Positions 30,976 to 39,431 of a stretch of DNA of 64,000 bases are shown here, piece after piece; positions within the stretch are counted from its first letter, which is position 1; each line of letters starts with the position of its first letter. The stretch is from positions 4,803,501 through 4,867,500 of the forward strand of contig NZ_CP155559.1 in assembly GCF_022095615.2 (NCBI RefSeq), read 5' to 3'. Source of the DNA: Bacillus thuringiensis (GTDB lineage: Bacteria; Bacillota; Bacilli; Bacillales; Bacillaceae_G). The notes under the pieces were generated by a model. The model ran no database searches. It was not told where the DNA came from and saw only the letters and a program-made list of their open reading frames with translations. The translations under genes and the position numbers were made by a program.

Positions 30976-32283
30976 CTACCCAATCGTTTTTCGTAATGAT
31001 GACGCTGGAATGTGCATTTGTTCTCTATACTTCGCCACTGTTCTTCGAGAAATAACAATTTCATGCTCTTCTTCTAATAATTTTGAAATCTTTTGATCTG
31101 AAAGTGGCTTTTTCTTATTCTCTGCCTCAACAAGCGTTTGGATAAATCGTTTCACACGCTTTGTAGAAACAGCTTCATCTTCAGTAGTCGAAACGGCATT
31201 GCTAAAGAACGATTTCATCTCAAATAAACCGTGTGGTGTTTGCACATATTTATTTCGCGTTGCACGACTAATTGTAGATTCATGCACACTTAACTCTTCT
31301 GCTACCTCTTTTAAAGCAAGCGGTTTTAAATATTCTGGACCTTCCCAGAAGAAATCACGTTGTTTTTCCATAATAATAGTCATCACTTGCAGAAGCGTTT
31401 GTTTTCTCTGTTTTAAACTGCGCATAATCCACTGTACATGCTGATACTTTTCTGATACGTAAGATGCTACTTCACTTTCACTAGCATTCAGAAGCGCACT
31501 ATACTCAGAATGAATTTCAATTCTCGGCATATTTCTCTCGTTCATTTGTAAAACGAGACGATCACCATCTTTTTTCACTGCCATATCAGGCACGATATAA
31601 AGTGGTTTATCAGAAGAAAACGCAAGACCTGGTTTCGGCTGTAATGACGTAATACAGTTCACCGCTGTTTGCAATTCCTCATTACTACACTTCAACACTT
31701 GAACGAGCTTTCGCCAATCTTTCTTCACGAAATAAGCAAATTGATCCTCTATAACCTCTTCCGCTAATCCATTCCGTCTTTGTAAGCGCTTCAATTGCAA
31801 AGTTAGACATTCCTGAATATTACGCGCTCCTACCCCTGCTGGCTCAAGCGATTGGACAAGCTCTACAGAGCGGTCGACTACATGAAGTGGTGCGGAAAGG
31901 AGATCCGCTAACTCTTCGTTCGTTTCTTGTAAATACCCATTTCCATCCATGTTCATAATAATGAAAGAAGCTACTTTTCGCTCTTCTTCATCTATTTTAT
32001 AATATTGTATTTGATTTAATAAATGTTGCTGAATCGTTGTAGAATCCACACTGTAGATTTCCATCTGATTCTCGACTTGTTTGCTGGTACTTTTACTTGT
32101 GTTAGAGCTCTTTTTCTTCTCCCTCTCAAAACCACCTAACTCAATAAGGGGATTCTCTAACGATTGCTCATACAAAAACTCCGATAATTCTTGTACATTA
32201 TACTGGAGCATTGTAATCGCTTGCCTTAACTCTTGTGTCATTGCCAAACGTAAGCTTTGTTCTTGTAAAAGACTTGCCTTCAA
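30976..32283 (-). CDS. rpoN: RNA polymerase sigma-54 factor (SigL/RpoN)
   Basis: 435 residues. Region I is the N-terminal glutamine/leucine-rich MTQELRQAITMLQYNVQELSEF-type stretch, followed by an acidic linker, the core-binding part, a helix-turn-helix (KEVAEELSVHESTISRATR) and the C-terminal RpoN box ISRRTVAKYREQM. The frame is open from 32352, but TTG 32283 has AAGGGGGAG 6 bases upstream and gives the B. subtilis SigL length. Sigma-54 needs AAA+ activators; none is encoded in this window. Confidence 0.95.
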   Translation of the reverse strand: MKASLLQEQSLRLAMTQELRQAITMLQYNVQELSEFLYEQSLENPLIELGGFEREKKKSSNTSKSTSKQVENQMEIYSVDSTTIQQHLLNQIQYYKIDEEERKVASFIIMNMDGNGYLQETNEELADLLSAPLHVVDRSVELVQSLEPAGVGARNIQECLTLQLKRLQRRNGLAEEVIEDQFAYFVKKDWRKLVQVLKCSNEELQTAVNCITSLQPKPGLAFSSDKPLYIVPDMAVKKDGDRLVLQMNERNMPRIEIHSEYSALLNASESEVASYVSEKYQHVQWIMRSLKQRKQTLLQVMTIIMEKQRDFFWEGPEYLKPLALKEVAEELSVHESTISRATRNKYVQTPHGLFEMKSFFSNAVSTTEDEAVSTKRVKRFIQTLVEAENKKKPLSDQKISKLLEEEHEIVISRRTVAKYREQMHIPASSLRKTIG

Positions 32284-32498
32284 ACTAATCTCCCCCTTGT
32301 TTCTATTGTACAATAAGTTTGGTAAAAGGAGAATCCTCACGCAGACACCCATTCCAAAATATTATTAATTTATATGTATTAATGAGATTTACAACTTACA
32401 ACCGAAATTTGAATAATATTGAAAGAAAATAATAATACACAAAAATTATTACCACATACTAATAGTAAATCTTATTATCAGATATAACAAGGGGGAAT

Positions 32499-32540
32499 AA
32501 AAAAGGTCTGAACTTAAATTTGTAAGTTCAGACCTTTTTT
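32499..32540. terminator. Long bidirectional terminator
   Basis: AAAAAAGGTCTGAACTTA and its exact complement, an 18-bp perfect stem with a 6-nt loop. It ends the minus-strand gene at 32556. The rest of the gap to rpoN (32353-32498) shows nothing clear. Confidence 0.88.
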
Positions 32541-32555
32541 ACCCAGATTGATTTG

Positions 32556-32837
32556 CTATGCTCCATTAAATATAACGTCTCCGCTTTCAGCCGGCCATTC
32601 ACCTTCCAATTCCATATCCTCTAACATCATCTCAGCTGTAAAAACAATCGCTATTAAATCCTTACGATAGTCTCCGCTAGGTAAATAATGACTAGGTCCA
32701 AAACATTCCATATCAATTTCTTGATGGTGCAATTCCATATTTAGCATAAACTTTAACATTTCACCAGAATCCGATATAGCGACAGTTCTACGTTCGTTAT
32801 CCCCTAAAACCCTTAAATATCCGCTAATTTTACGCAC
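32556..32837 (-). CDS. Conserved hypothetical protein (93 aa)
   Basis: A soluble, acidic-ended protein: KISGYLRVLGDNERRTVAISDSGE, a helical middle with HHQEIDMECFGPSHYLPSG, and an acidic C-terminus EDMELEGEWPAESGD. Not recognised. The frame is open to 32930, but the upstream part translates into low-quality hydrophobic residues; GTG 32837 has GAGGGG 7 bases upstream and starts MRKISGYL. A perfect terminator follows. Start choice is moderately sure. Confidence 0.6.
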   Translation of the reverse strand: MRKISGYLRVLGDNERRTVAISDSGEMLKFMLNMELHHQEIDMECFGPSHYLPSGDYRKDLIAIVFTAEMMLEDMELEGEWPAESGDVIFNGA

Positions 32838-32913
32838 CTGCAAACCCCTCATACTATAAGTTTTAGATAATTTTAGTATAAACTTTAACAGAAGTACCTT
32901 GTAAGACCATAAC

Positions 32914-32958
32914 AAAAACCCCCTGTACACGATTATTTCTAATCACAAACAAGGGGTT
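32914..32958 (-). terminator. Terminator of tRNA-Arg
   Basis: On the minus strand AACCCC...TGATTA-GAAA-TAATCG...GGGGGTT followed by TTTG. A long interrupted stem 43 bp after the tRNA 3' end. Confidence 0.7.
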
Positions 32959-33000
32959 ATTTTAGATTTACTATTTACGTAACACCAACAATATATAACG

Positions 33001-33074
33001 CGCCCAGAGGGATTCGAACCCCCGGCAGACGTGGTACCGGAAACCACCGCTCTATCCGACTGAGCTATGGGCGC
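33001..33074 (-). tRNA. tRNA-Arg(CCG)
   Basis: Read on the minus strand: acceptor GCGCCCA/TGGGCGC, D-arm GCTCAGTCGGATAGAGC, anticodon stem GTGGT/ACCAC with loop TTCCGGT (anticodon CCG), T-loop TTCGAAT. CCA is not encoded. It reads CGG arginine codons. Confidence 0.95.
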
Positions 33075-33279
33075 ATGATTATAGAAAACTCTTCATTTTC
33101 TTTCCATAATAATAGCAATAAAATCCATCTAAATCAATAAAAATATCCCCACAATCCTTTATGCACCTTAGTTATGAGTATATTAACAAAGCACTCCACC
33201 TAAAATTTTCCAATCATAAATTCACCCCTACTCACAAATTATAATCTTTGAATTGATATTCCAAAGGGGGCTTCATTCA

Positions 33280-33486
33280 ATGACTGTAATTACAAAACTA
33301 AAGCAAACTGTTTCTGGATTAAAAAGTGCACAAGCTAGCTTAGAGGGATTCGCTCTTGATACGGATAACCAACAAGCCAAGCAACTTTTCCAAACAGCTG
33401 CGCAGCAAACGCAAACGATTATCGATTCTTTAAACCCACGCGTTGAAGAAGTCCAACAAGAAGAACCACAATACTCACAGCAATAA
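33280..33486 (+). CDS. DUF1657 protein, first copy, head of spoVA2-type operon
   Basis: 68 residues, all-helical: MTVITKLKQTVSGLKSAQAS, a central ALDTDNQQAKQLF helix, and the end EVQQEEPQYSQQ. DUF1657 proteins occur almost only in spoVA-type operons of spore formers. The frame opens at 33253; ATG 33280 has AAAGGGGG 9 bases upstream and matches the start of the second copy (MTVIASVK). A perfect 15-bp hairpin separates it from the rest of the operon. No sigma-G promoter could be assigned with confidence. Confidence 0.85.
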   Translation: MTVITKLKQTVSGLKSAQASLEGFALDTDNQQAKQLFQTAAQQTQTIIDSLNPRVEEVQQEEPQYSQQ

Positions 33487-33506
33487 CGAATCGGTCATGC
33501 TGTGAA

Positions 33507-33543
33507 ATAGAAAAAGGATGATATGCAGTCATCCTTTTTCTAT
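33507..33543 (+). terminator. Hairpin between DUF1657 and the lipoprotein gene
   Basis: ATAGAAAAAGGATGA / TCATCCTTTTTCTAT, a perfect 15-bp stem with a 7-nt loop. With a run of five T inside the 3' arm it could be an attenuator that raises the first gene relative to the spoVA genes. Confidence 0.6.
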
Positions 33544-33579
33544 CACATTACATATTGCAATAGAAATGGAATGATAATC

Positions 33580-34065
33580 ATGCGAAAACTCGGCCTCATA
33601 ACCGCTTTATTTGCCCTTCTATTTAGCTCTTTTACCGGATGTGATAATAGTCCCTTAGATAAAAAAGTGAAAGAAGAAGCAAAACGAACGGAGAAAGAGA
33701 AAGGTCCCAAATTAACAAAGACGAGTACGGAATCCTTTAATCAATCTATATCGCAAGGAGCCAAGAAAAGAGCCCTCGCTATGAATGAAATTATAAAAAG
33801 CACAGCAGTAAATTCAAATTTAGATCTCTACATAGCAGTACTACCTGAGCACCACGAAAGGTTTGGATTAAAACCTCTGCGTAAGAAGCTTCAAAAGCAG
33901 CTAAGCGATGAGCATCCTACTTTCGATGTTCGTGTAAGCACAGATAAAAAAATCTTTATGTTACTCGAAAAGCTTGAAAGAAGGATTAAGGAAAAAAAAG
34001 TATCTAAAGATGAGATTAATAAGCAATTAAAACTCATTGGGAAAAAAATGGAGTCTAACACTTAA
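33580..34065 (+). CDS. YhcN/YlaJ family sporulation lipoprotein
   Basis: 161 residues: signal sequence with lipobox-like SSFTGC (cysteine about residue 20), then a lysine-rich linker and the YhcN/YlaJ domain (AMNEIIKSTAVNSNLDLYIAVLPEHHERFGLKPLRKKL, FDVRVSTDKKIFMLLEKLE). Such lipoproteins sit in the spore inner membrane. Several in-frame ATGs occur; 33580 starts the signal peptide directly, though its Shine-Dalgarno (TGGA) is weak. Second gene of the spoVA2-type cluster. Confidence 0.82.
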   Translation: MRKLGLITALFALLFSSFTGCDNSPLDKKVKEEAKRTEKEKGPKLTKTSTESFNQSISQGAKKRALAMNEIIKSTAVNSNLDLYIAVLPEHHERFGLKPLRKKLQKQLSDEHPTFDVRVSTDKKIFMLLEKLERRIKEKKVSKDEINKQLKLIGKKMESNT

Positions 34066-34094
34066 CGCTTTTTAAAAGAAAAGGAAGGATCGCA

Positions 34095-34571
34095 ATGTCT
34101 AGTAAAGATAAGAACTTAACCCCTGTGCAACAGGAGTATAAAAAATTCGAGCAAGAACGAGAACCGAAGCGTCCTGTCTTAAAAAATTGTATAAAAGCCT
34201 TTTTCGTCGGTGGTTTTATTTGCTTCATCGGACAACTCATTTCTACGTTTTATATCACATATTTTGATTTCACTGAGCGTTCCGCAGGAAATCCAACAGT
34301 CGCAACTCTCATTTTCATTTCCATGTTACTAACTGGTTTCGGTATATATGACCGCTTTGGGCAGTTTGCTGGAGCAGGCACAGCTGTACCTGTCACTGGA
34401 TTTGGTAACTCTGTTATTGCCGCATGTATCGAACACCGAACAGAAGGATTCGTACTCGGCGTTGGAGGAAATATGTTTAAATTAGCCGGATCCGTTATTT
34501 TGTTTGGTGTATTTTCAGCTTTCGTCATCGCACTTATTAAAACGATTCTCGTTCAATGGGGAGGGCTATAA
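34095..34571 (+). CDS. spoVAC: Stage V sporulation protein AC (SpoVAC)
   Basis: 158 residues with about four TM helices; the family stretches KAFFVGGFICFIGQLIS, FGQFAGAGTAVPVTGFGNSV and EGFVLGVGGNMFKLAGSVI are clear. SpoVAC forms a mechanosensitive channel for Ca-dipicolinate movement across the spore inner membrane. ATG 34095 has AAGGAAGG. The cluster is of the spoVA2 type, linked in heat-resistant Bacillus to high DPA content and wet-heat resistance. Confidence 0.95.
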   Translation: MSSKDKNLTPVQQEYKKFEQEREPKRPVLKNCIKAFFVGGFICFIGQLISTFYITYFDFTERSAGNPTVATLIFISMLLTGFGIYDRFGQFAGAGTAVPVTGFGNSVIAACIEHRTEGFVLGVGGNMFKLAGSVILFGVFSAFVIALIKTILVQWGGL

Positions 34572-35588
34572 ATGTTACAAGGACACCGAACGTGGGTATT
34601 TGAAAACAAGCCTGTTATTATTTCGACAGGAGTCGTTGGCGGACCGTTTGAAGCAAAAGGAAACATTCCAGAAGACTTCGATATCCTCCATGAAGATTTA
34701 TGGCTCGGCCAAGATTCCTATGAAAAAGCACATAAAATTTTGTTTGAAGAAGCTTGTAGCCGTGCTACTGAAAAAGCAGAACTTCGTAAAGACGATATTC
34801 AATTTGTACTTGCAGGAGATTTAATTAATCAAATCACTCCAACAAGCTTTGCCTGCCGCACACTCGGAACCCCATATCTCGGATTATTCGGCGCTTGTTC
34901 TACTTCTATGGAAGGATTAGCACTCGGGGCAAGCATTGTAAATGCAAAAGGCGCAAAATATTTACTAACTGGGGCATCCAGCCATAACGCTGCTGTAGAG
35001 AAGCAATTCCGATATCCAACTGAATACGGCGGTCAAAAACCGCCTACCGCACAATGGACAGTAACCGGGGCAGGTGCGGCGATTTTAAGTGACACTGGCC
35101 ATGGTCCTAGGGTAACATCTGCAACAATCGGACGAGTGATTGATATGGGATTAACAGATCCTTTTAATATGGGTGGTGCGATGGCCCCAGCGGCTGTTGA
35201 TACAATCGAGGCCCATTTACGCGAACGACAAATTGACGCCTCTTATTACGACCTAATTGTAACAGGTGACCTTGGACATGTTGGTCGCGAAATTGCCTAC
35301 GACCTACTACATAAACATGGAACAAAAGTAACGAACGAACAGTTTCAAGATTGCGGGATTATCATTTATAGAGACGGACAACCAGTCATAGCCGGGGCAA
35401 GTGGACCAGGATGCTCTGCCACAGTCGTATACGGTCACTTATTAAACCGAATGAAAAGAGGAGAGTTCAAAAAAATACTTGTCGTTGCGACAGGCGCTTT
35501 ACTATCTCCACTTACATTCCAACAAGAAGAAACGATTCCGTGCATCGCTCACGCCGTTTCGATTGAATTTGGAGGTGCAACGCAATGA
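34572..35588 (+). CDS. spoVAD: Stage V sporulation protein AD (SpoVAD)
   Basis: 338 residues with a thiolase-like fold that binds dipicolinic acid and faces the spore core. Typical stretches: [42 protein letters not shown] and the [15 protein letters not shown] end. Starts immediately after spoVAC (adjacent stop and start) and overlaps spoVAE by 4 bp. Part of the operon's core C-D-E triplet. Confidence 0.96.
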   Translation: MLQGHRTWVFENKPVIISTGVVGGPFEAKGNIPEDFDILHEDLWLGQDSYEKAHKILFEEACSRATEKAELRKDDIQFVLAGDLINQITPTSFACRTLGTPYLGLFGACSTSMEGLALGASIVNAKGAKYLLTGASSHNAAVEKQFRYPTEYGGQKPPTAQWTVTGAGAAILSDTGHGPRVTSATIGRVIDMGLTDPFNMGGAMAPAAVDTIEAHLRERQIDASYYDLIVTGDLGHVGREIAYDLLHKHGTKVTNEQFQDCGIIIYRDGQPVIAGASGPGCSATVVYGHLLNRMKRGEFKKILVVATGALLSPLTFQQEETIPCIAHAVSIEFGGATQ

Positions 35589-35935
35589 TTTTTTTCTGGG
35601 CTTTCGTCATTGGCGGACTCATATGTGTAATCGGACAACTTATGTTTGATGTCGGCAAGCTAACACCCGCTCATACAATGGCAACACTCGTTGTTGCCGG
35701 AGCTATATTAGATGGATTCAATTTGTATGAACCATTAATTGATTTCGCTGGAGCTGGAGCAACTGTACCTATTACAAGCTTCGGTAATGCCCTCGTTCAC
35801 GGCGCAATGGAAGAAGCGGCAAAACACGGTATCGTTGGCGTCATTACCGGCATGTTTAAAGTAACAAGCGCCGGTGTATCCGCAGCTATTATTTTCGGCT
35901 TCATTGGAGCATTGCTATTCAAACCGAAAGGATAA
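35585..35935 (+). CDS. spoVAE: Stage V sporulation protein AE (SpoVAEb)
   Basis: 116 residues, three to four TM helices; a SpoVAC paralogue with [38 protein letters not shown] and [18 protein letters not shown]. Overlaps the spoVAD stop by 4 bp. Acts with SpoVAC/AD in Ca-DPA transport (family knowledge). Confidence 0.95.
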   Translation: MIFFWAFVIGGLICVIGQLMFDVGKLTPAHTMATLVVAGAILDGFNLYEPLIDFAGAGATVPITSFGNALVHGAMEEAAKHGIVGVITGMFKVTSAGVSAAIIFGFIGALLFKPKG

Positions 35936-35944
35936 GGTGTTCGT

Positions 35945-36151
35945 ATGACAGTTATTGCTAGCGTTAAAACCTGCCTTGCTAGTGTACGGGGTGCTCAAGC
36001 AAGTTTAAGCTCCCTTTCACTAAATTCACAGGACGCGGAATCAAAACGCGTATTTCATGAATGTATGTTAGAAATGGACAGCATCATCGCTGATTTACAG
36101 AATAGAGTTTCAGTATTAGAACGTGAAGAACCTCAATATAAAGGGTTTTAA
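35945..36151 (+). CDS. DUF1657 protein, second copy
   Basis: 68 residues, a paralogue of the first gene of the operon (MTVIASVKTCLASVRGAQASLSSL and the ending REEPQYKGF versus QEEPQYSQQ). Nine bp after spoVAE; GGTGTTCGT upstream is only a weak Shine-Dalgarno. Having two DUF1657 genes bracket the spoVA genes is the usual spoVA2mob-type layout. Confidence 0.85.
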   Translation: MTVIASVKTCLASVRGAQASLSSLSLNSQDAESKRVFHECMLEMDSIIADLQNRVSVLEREEPQYKGF

Positions 36152-36171
36152 GTAGACTGGAGGAAATGACT

Positions 36172-37041
36172 ATGTCTCACCTGCCGGAATGGACACTTGT
36201 CATTCTTCGCTCTGTATTCATATTAATTATTTTATTCGCTATTACGAAATGGTTAGGGAAAAGACAAATCTCTCAGCTCTCCTTTTTTGAATACATAGCC
36301 GGAATGACAATCGGTGACATCGCTGCCCAAGTATCTACAGGGCTCGATTCAAAATTTTTCCACGGTGTCTTTGCGATACTCATTTTCGCTGTGGTACCTT
36401 TTTTAACAGGAATCCTCTCCTTAAAGAACAAAACAGCTCGGGATTTTTTTGAAGGGAAATCTACCGTATTAATAAAAGATGGAAAAATACTTGAAGATAA
36501 CTTAAAGAAAGAAAAATATACAAGTGACGAATTACTGGAACTTCTCCGCGGAAAAGATGCTTTTAGTGTAGCTGATGTTGAATTTGCCGTACTAGAACCG
36601 AGCGGAGAATTAAATGTACTATTGAAGAAAGATCGCCAACCACTTACAGCAAAAGACATCGGCTTAAAAGTACCAAACGAAAAAGAACCACAAACTGTTA
36701 TTATGGATGGAAATGTCTTAGATGAACCTCTATCCTCTAGTGGGCATAACCGCGCTTGGCTACATTCTGAACTAGAAAAGCTCGGTGTTGTTATTGAAAA
36801 TGTCTTTCTCGGTCAAGTGGATTCATACGGACAACTTACTATCGACATTTATAATGACAAACTACAAATGCCTTCTCCTCAAAACAAGCCTTTATTATTA
36901 GCATCTTTAAAAAAATGTCATGCTGATCTTGAACTATTTTCCCTAGAAACAAAGTCGAAATCAGCAAGTGAAATGTATAGTAAAAACGCGAAACACATCG
37001 AAAAGATTTTAAATAAAGTAACCTACCTTTTAAAAGAATAG
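36172..37041 (+). CDS. DUF421 (YetF-like) membrane protein
   Basis: 289 residues: three N-terminal TM helices (about 8-25, 38-58 and 63-82 with GMTIGDIAAQVSTGLD) followed by the cytosolic DUF421 domain (LLELLRGKDAFSVADVEFAVLEPSGELNVLLK) and a helical C-terminal extension. B. subtilis YetF/YdfS-type proteins affect spore germination and stability. Two ATGs are in frame; 36172 is 8 nt after GGAGG, 36166 is too close. Last gene of the operon, followed by a terminator. Confidence 0.88.
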   Translation: MSHLPEWTLVILRSVFILIILFAITKWLGKRQISQLSFFEYIAGMTIGDIAAQVSTGLDSKFFHGVFAILIFAVVPFLTGILSLKNKTARDFFEGKSTVLIKDGKILEDNLKKEKYTSDELLELLRGKDAFSVADVEFAVLEPSGELNVLLKKDRQPLTAKDIGLKVPNEKEPQTVIMDGNVLDEPLSSSGHNRAWLHSELEKLGVVIENVFLGQVDSYGQLTIDIYNDKLQMPSPQNKPLLLASLKKCHADLELFSLETKSKSASEMYSKNAKHIEKILNKVTYLLKE

Positions 37042-37047
37042 ATATCG

Positions 37048-37077
37048 AAAGAACGCTTCAGTAAAAAGGCGTTCTTT
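37048..37077 (+). terminator. Terminator of the spoVA2-type operon
   Basis: AAAGAACGC / GCGTTCTTT with a 12-nt loop, followed by TTCTTTTTTT. Confidence 0.85.
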
Positions 37078-37217
37078 TCTTTTTTTCTACAGTTTTTATA
37101 ACGTTTAAATTTATGTAATTCGGTTATGATGTTGAAGATACATAAGCAGGGAATTTCAAAAACATAGCGAATATTTCATGGTACAACTACATATTTTTTT
37201 GATTTAAAGTGGTTTCG

Positions 37218-37247
37218 TTTGACCTTTATTGACCATAATTGTATTAT
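37218..37247 (+). promoter_or_regulatory. CtsR box and sigma-A promoter of clpP
   Basis: TTTGACCTTTATTGACC (37218-37234) is a CtsR heptad pair read on the minus strand (GGTCAAT-AAA-GGTCAAA against RGTCAAANANRGTCAAA, one change). The first TTGACC also serves as -35, 17 bp before TATTAT at 37242-37247. CtsR repression of clpP is established in Firmicutes. Confidence 0.85.
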
Positions 37248-37282
37248 AAGACTAAGAAAGCTTTAGAAGGAGGAAATAACAG

Positions 37283-37864
37283 ATGAATTTAATTCCTACA
37301 GTAATTGAACAAACAAATCGTGGAGAACGCGCTTACGATATTTACTCTCGACTATTAAAAGACCGCATCATTATGCTTGGTAGTGCAATTGATGACAACG
37401 TAGCTAACTCAATCGTTTCCCAGCTTTTATTCTTGGAATCTCAAGATCCAGAAAAAGATATTCACATCTACATCAACAGCCCTGGTGGTTCTATCACAGC
37501 AGGTATGGCAATTTACGATACAATGCAGTTTATTAAACCACAAGTATCAACAATCTGTATCGGTATGGCTGCATCTATGGGTGCATTCTTACTTGCAGCA
37601 GGTGAAAAAGGAAAACGTTATGCACTTCCAAACAGTGAAGTAATGATTCACCAACCACTTGGTGGAGCACAAGGTCAAGCAACTGAAATCGAAATTGCTG
37701 CAAAACGTATCCTATTCTTACGTGAAAAACTAAACCAAATTCTTGCGGACCGTACAGGTCAACCACTTGAAGTACTACAACGCGACACAGACCGCGATAA
37801 CTTCATGACAGCAGAAAAAGCTTTAGAATACGGTTTAATCGATAAGATCTTTACAAATCGTTAA
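37283..37864 (+). CDS. clpP: ATP-dependent Clp protease proteolytic subunit
   Basis: 193 residues. Catalytic triad S98 (MAASMGAF), H123 (MIHQPLGG) and D172 (TDRDN). Forms the 14-mer peptidase that works with ClpC, ClpX or ClpE. ATG 37283 has AAGGAGG. The CtsR box upstream marks it as the stress-controlled main ClpP; B. cereus strains have a second clpP elsewhere. Position near crh-whiA-trxB matches B. subtilis. Confidence 0.98.
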   Translation: MNLIPTVIEQTNRGERAYDIYSRLLKDRIIMLGSAIDDNVANSIVSQLLFLESQDPEKDIHIYINSPGGSITAGMAIYDTMQFIKPQVSTICIGMAASMGAFLLAAGEKGKRYALPNSEVMIHQPLGGAQGQATEIEIAAKRILFLREKLNQILADRTGQPLEVLQRDTDRDNFMTAEKALEYGLIDKIFTNR

Positions 37865-37879
37865 TAACTAAAAGCGGAG

Positions 37880-37905
37880 GCGCCCTCTTACAGGGCGCTT
37901 TTTTT
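37880..37905 (+). terminator. Terminator of clpP
   Basis: GCGCCCT / AGGGCGC with a 5-nt loop followed by nine T-rich bases. Confidence 0.85.
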
Positions 37906-37940
37906 GTGGTCAAGTCTCCGCACTCACATACCCCACCTAA

Positions 37941-38029
37941 ATATATCAGCGATTTTTCAAATATATCGACCGTAACTCCAATTATATCGGCAATTATTTT
38001 AATATATCGCCGTTTCGACACAACTTATC
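37941..38029. repeat. Phased ATATC repeat array (clpP-crh spacer)
   Basis: ATATCRGCG/ATATCGAC units start at 37943, 37963, 37984 and 38004, with a weaker TTATCGAC at 38025: spacing 20-21 bp. Closely similar units occur at 58536-58640. An ORF across it (37906-38115) has no Shine-Dalgarno and no sensible product. Confidence 0.6.
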
Positions 38030-38089
38030 GACTTACCGACAATCTTCGACAAGCTCGCGCCCTACATCCCCACACCCAACAACAAAACA

Positions 38090-38121
38090 AAAAAGCTATC
38101 GCACATGCGCGATAGCTTTTT
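38090..38121 (-). terminator. Terminator of the yvcI-crh operon
   Basis: AAAAAGCTATCGC / GCGATAGCTTTTT, 13-bp perfect stem. It touches the crh stop codon. Symmetric, so it can also stop plus-strand reading. Confidence 0.88.
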
Positions 38122-38368
38122 ATTGTACATATGCAGCTAATGCTTCTAAAGCCTCTTCTGCATCTGAACCTTCTGTTGTAATTGTTATCATGCTACCAGT
38201 TCCAATTGCTAAGCTCATAATCCCCATTATGCTCTTTGCATTCACTGTCTTTCCATCTTTCTCGATGAAGATATCTGCATGAAAGCGATTGGCCTCTTGT
38301 ACAAACAACGCAGCCGGACGTGCTTGCAAACCGTTTTTTAATGAAACCTTAACTCGTTTTTGAACCAC
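38120..38368 (-). CDS. crh: Catabolite repression HPr-like protein Crh
   Basis: 82 residues, an HPr homologue. The PTS phosphorylation histidine is replaced by Q15 (KNGLQARPAA) while the regulatory S46 remains (NAKSIMGIMSLA), which defines Crh: HprK phosphorylates S46, and Crh-P acts as a CcpA co-repressor. The start is GTG 38368 with AAAGGGG 10 nt upstream. Follows whiA; hprK lies 9.4 kb away on the same strand. Confidence 0.95.
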   Translation of the reverse strand: MVQKRVKVSLKNGLQARPAALFVQEANRFHADIFIEKDGKTVNAKSIMGIMSLAIGTGSMITITTEGSDAEEALEALAAYVQ

Positions 38369-38391
38369 AGCTCCATTTCCCCTTTAACCTC

Positions 38392-39342
38392 TTATTTTTT
38401 CGCTACCGTTTCCCCCGCGCGTAATTTCTCTGCAATCTCATCGATTTTACGCAAACGATGATTAATACCCGATTTACTAATTTTCCCCCCGGATACCATC
38501 TCGCCTAACTCTTTCAATGTTACATCTTGATAATCTCTTCGTAATTGTGCAATTTCTCGCAGTTTATCTGGTAATATATCAAGACCCACCGTCTCATCAA
38601 TATAACGGATATTTTCAATCTGCCTTAGCGCTGCACCAATTGTTTTATTTAAATTGGCTGTTTCGCAGTTCACTAAACGATTTACTGAATTACGCATATC
38701 GCGAACGATTCGAATGTCTTCAAACCTTAAAAGTGCATTATGAGCGCCTATAATATTTAAAAACTCCGTAATCTTTTCCGCTTCTTTCAAATACGTAATG
38801 TACCCTTTTCTTCTTTCCAACGTCTTACTATTTAAATCAAATCCGTTCATCAGTTCACATATAGCATCATTATGTTCCTTATATAACGAAAAGACCTCTA
38901 AATGATAAGATGATGTTTCTGGGTTATTTACTGAACCACCTGCTAAAAATGCACCACGTAAATACGATCGTTTACAACATTTCTTCTCAATCAATTCTTG
39001 TGATATATTTCGGATAAACGAAAAGTCGTCTCGAACAATATGAAGATCAGCTAATATTTCGCGAGACTTCTCAACAAGCCGCACAATATATACATTATTT
39101 TTCTTCAATCGCATTTTTTTACGAACAAGTAATTCTACCGTCACGTCATATCCTTTTTTCAAAAGCGTATAAATCCTTCTTGCAATTGCCGCATTCTCCG
39201 TTTGAATATCAATAGATAGACGACGATTTGAAAAAGAAAGCGATCCGTTCATTCGAAGTAACGCTGATAATTCTGCTTTCTCACAGCATTCCTTCATCTC
39301 AAGATTCGTCAACTCTTTCTTTGTTTCTGATGCAAATGACAC
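38392..39342 (-). CDS. whiA: DNA-binding protein WhiA
   Basis: 316 residues: an N-terminal LAGLIDADG-like homing-endonuclease fold ([21 protein letters not shown], catalytically dead) and a C-terminal helix-turn-helix ([23 protein letters not shown]). In Bacillus it affects cell division and chromosome segregation. The frame opens at 39351, but GTG 39342 has AAGGAGG 8 bases upstream and gives the B. subtilis length. Between glmR and crh. Confidence 0.95.
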   Translation of the reverse strand: MSFASETKKELTNLEMKECCEKAELSALLRMNGSLSFSNRRLSIDIQTENAAIARRIYTLLKKGYDVTVELLVRKKMRLKKNNVYIVRLVEKSREILADLHIVRDDFSFIRNISQELIEKKCCKRSYLRGAFLAGGSVNNPETSSYHLEVFSLYKEHNDAICELMNGFDLNSKTLERRKGYITYLKEAEKITEFLNIIGAHNALLRFEDIRIVRDMRNSVNRLVNCETANLNKTIGAALRQIENIRYIDETVGLDILPDKLREIAQLRRDYQDVTLKELGEMVSGGKISKSGINHRLRKIDEIAEKLRAGETVAKK

Positions 39343-39431
39343 AGTCAACACCTCCTTATACGATTACTTTGGAACAAAAATCTTGTCCTATATGAAATGA
39401 TGAGCGTTACCTCAAACGAGGCAACGCACAT

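Noticed and set aside
33170..33280. Sigma-G promoter for the spoVA2-type operon
   Set aside because: CATAAAT-like and GNATR-like pieces exist but not at 17-18 bp spacing, so no call was made although sigma-G control is expected.
37906..38115. 69-codon open frame between clpP and crh
   Set aside because: It starts inside the clpP terminator region, crosses the ATATC array and the crh terminator, and lacks a Shine-Dalgarno and a plausible product.
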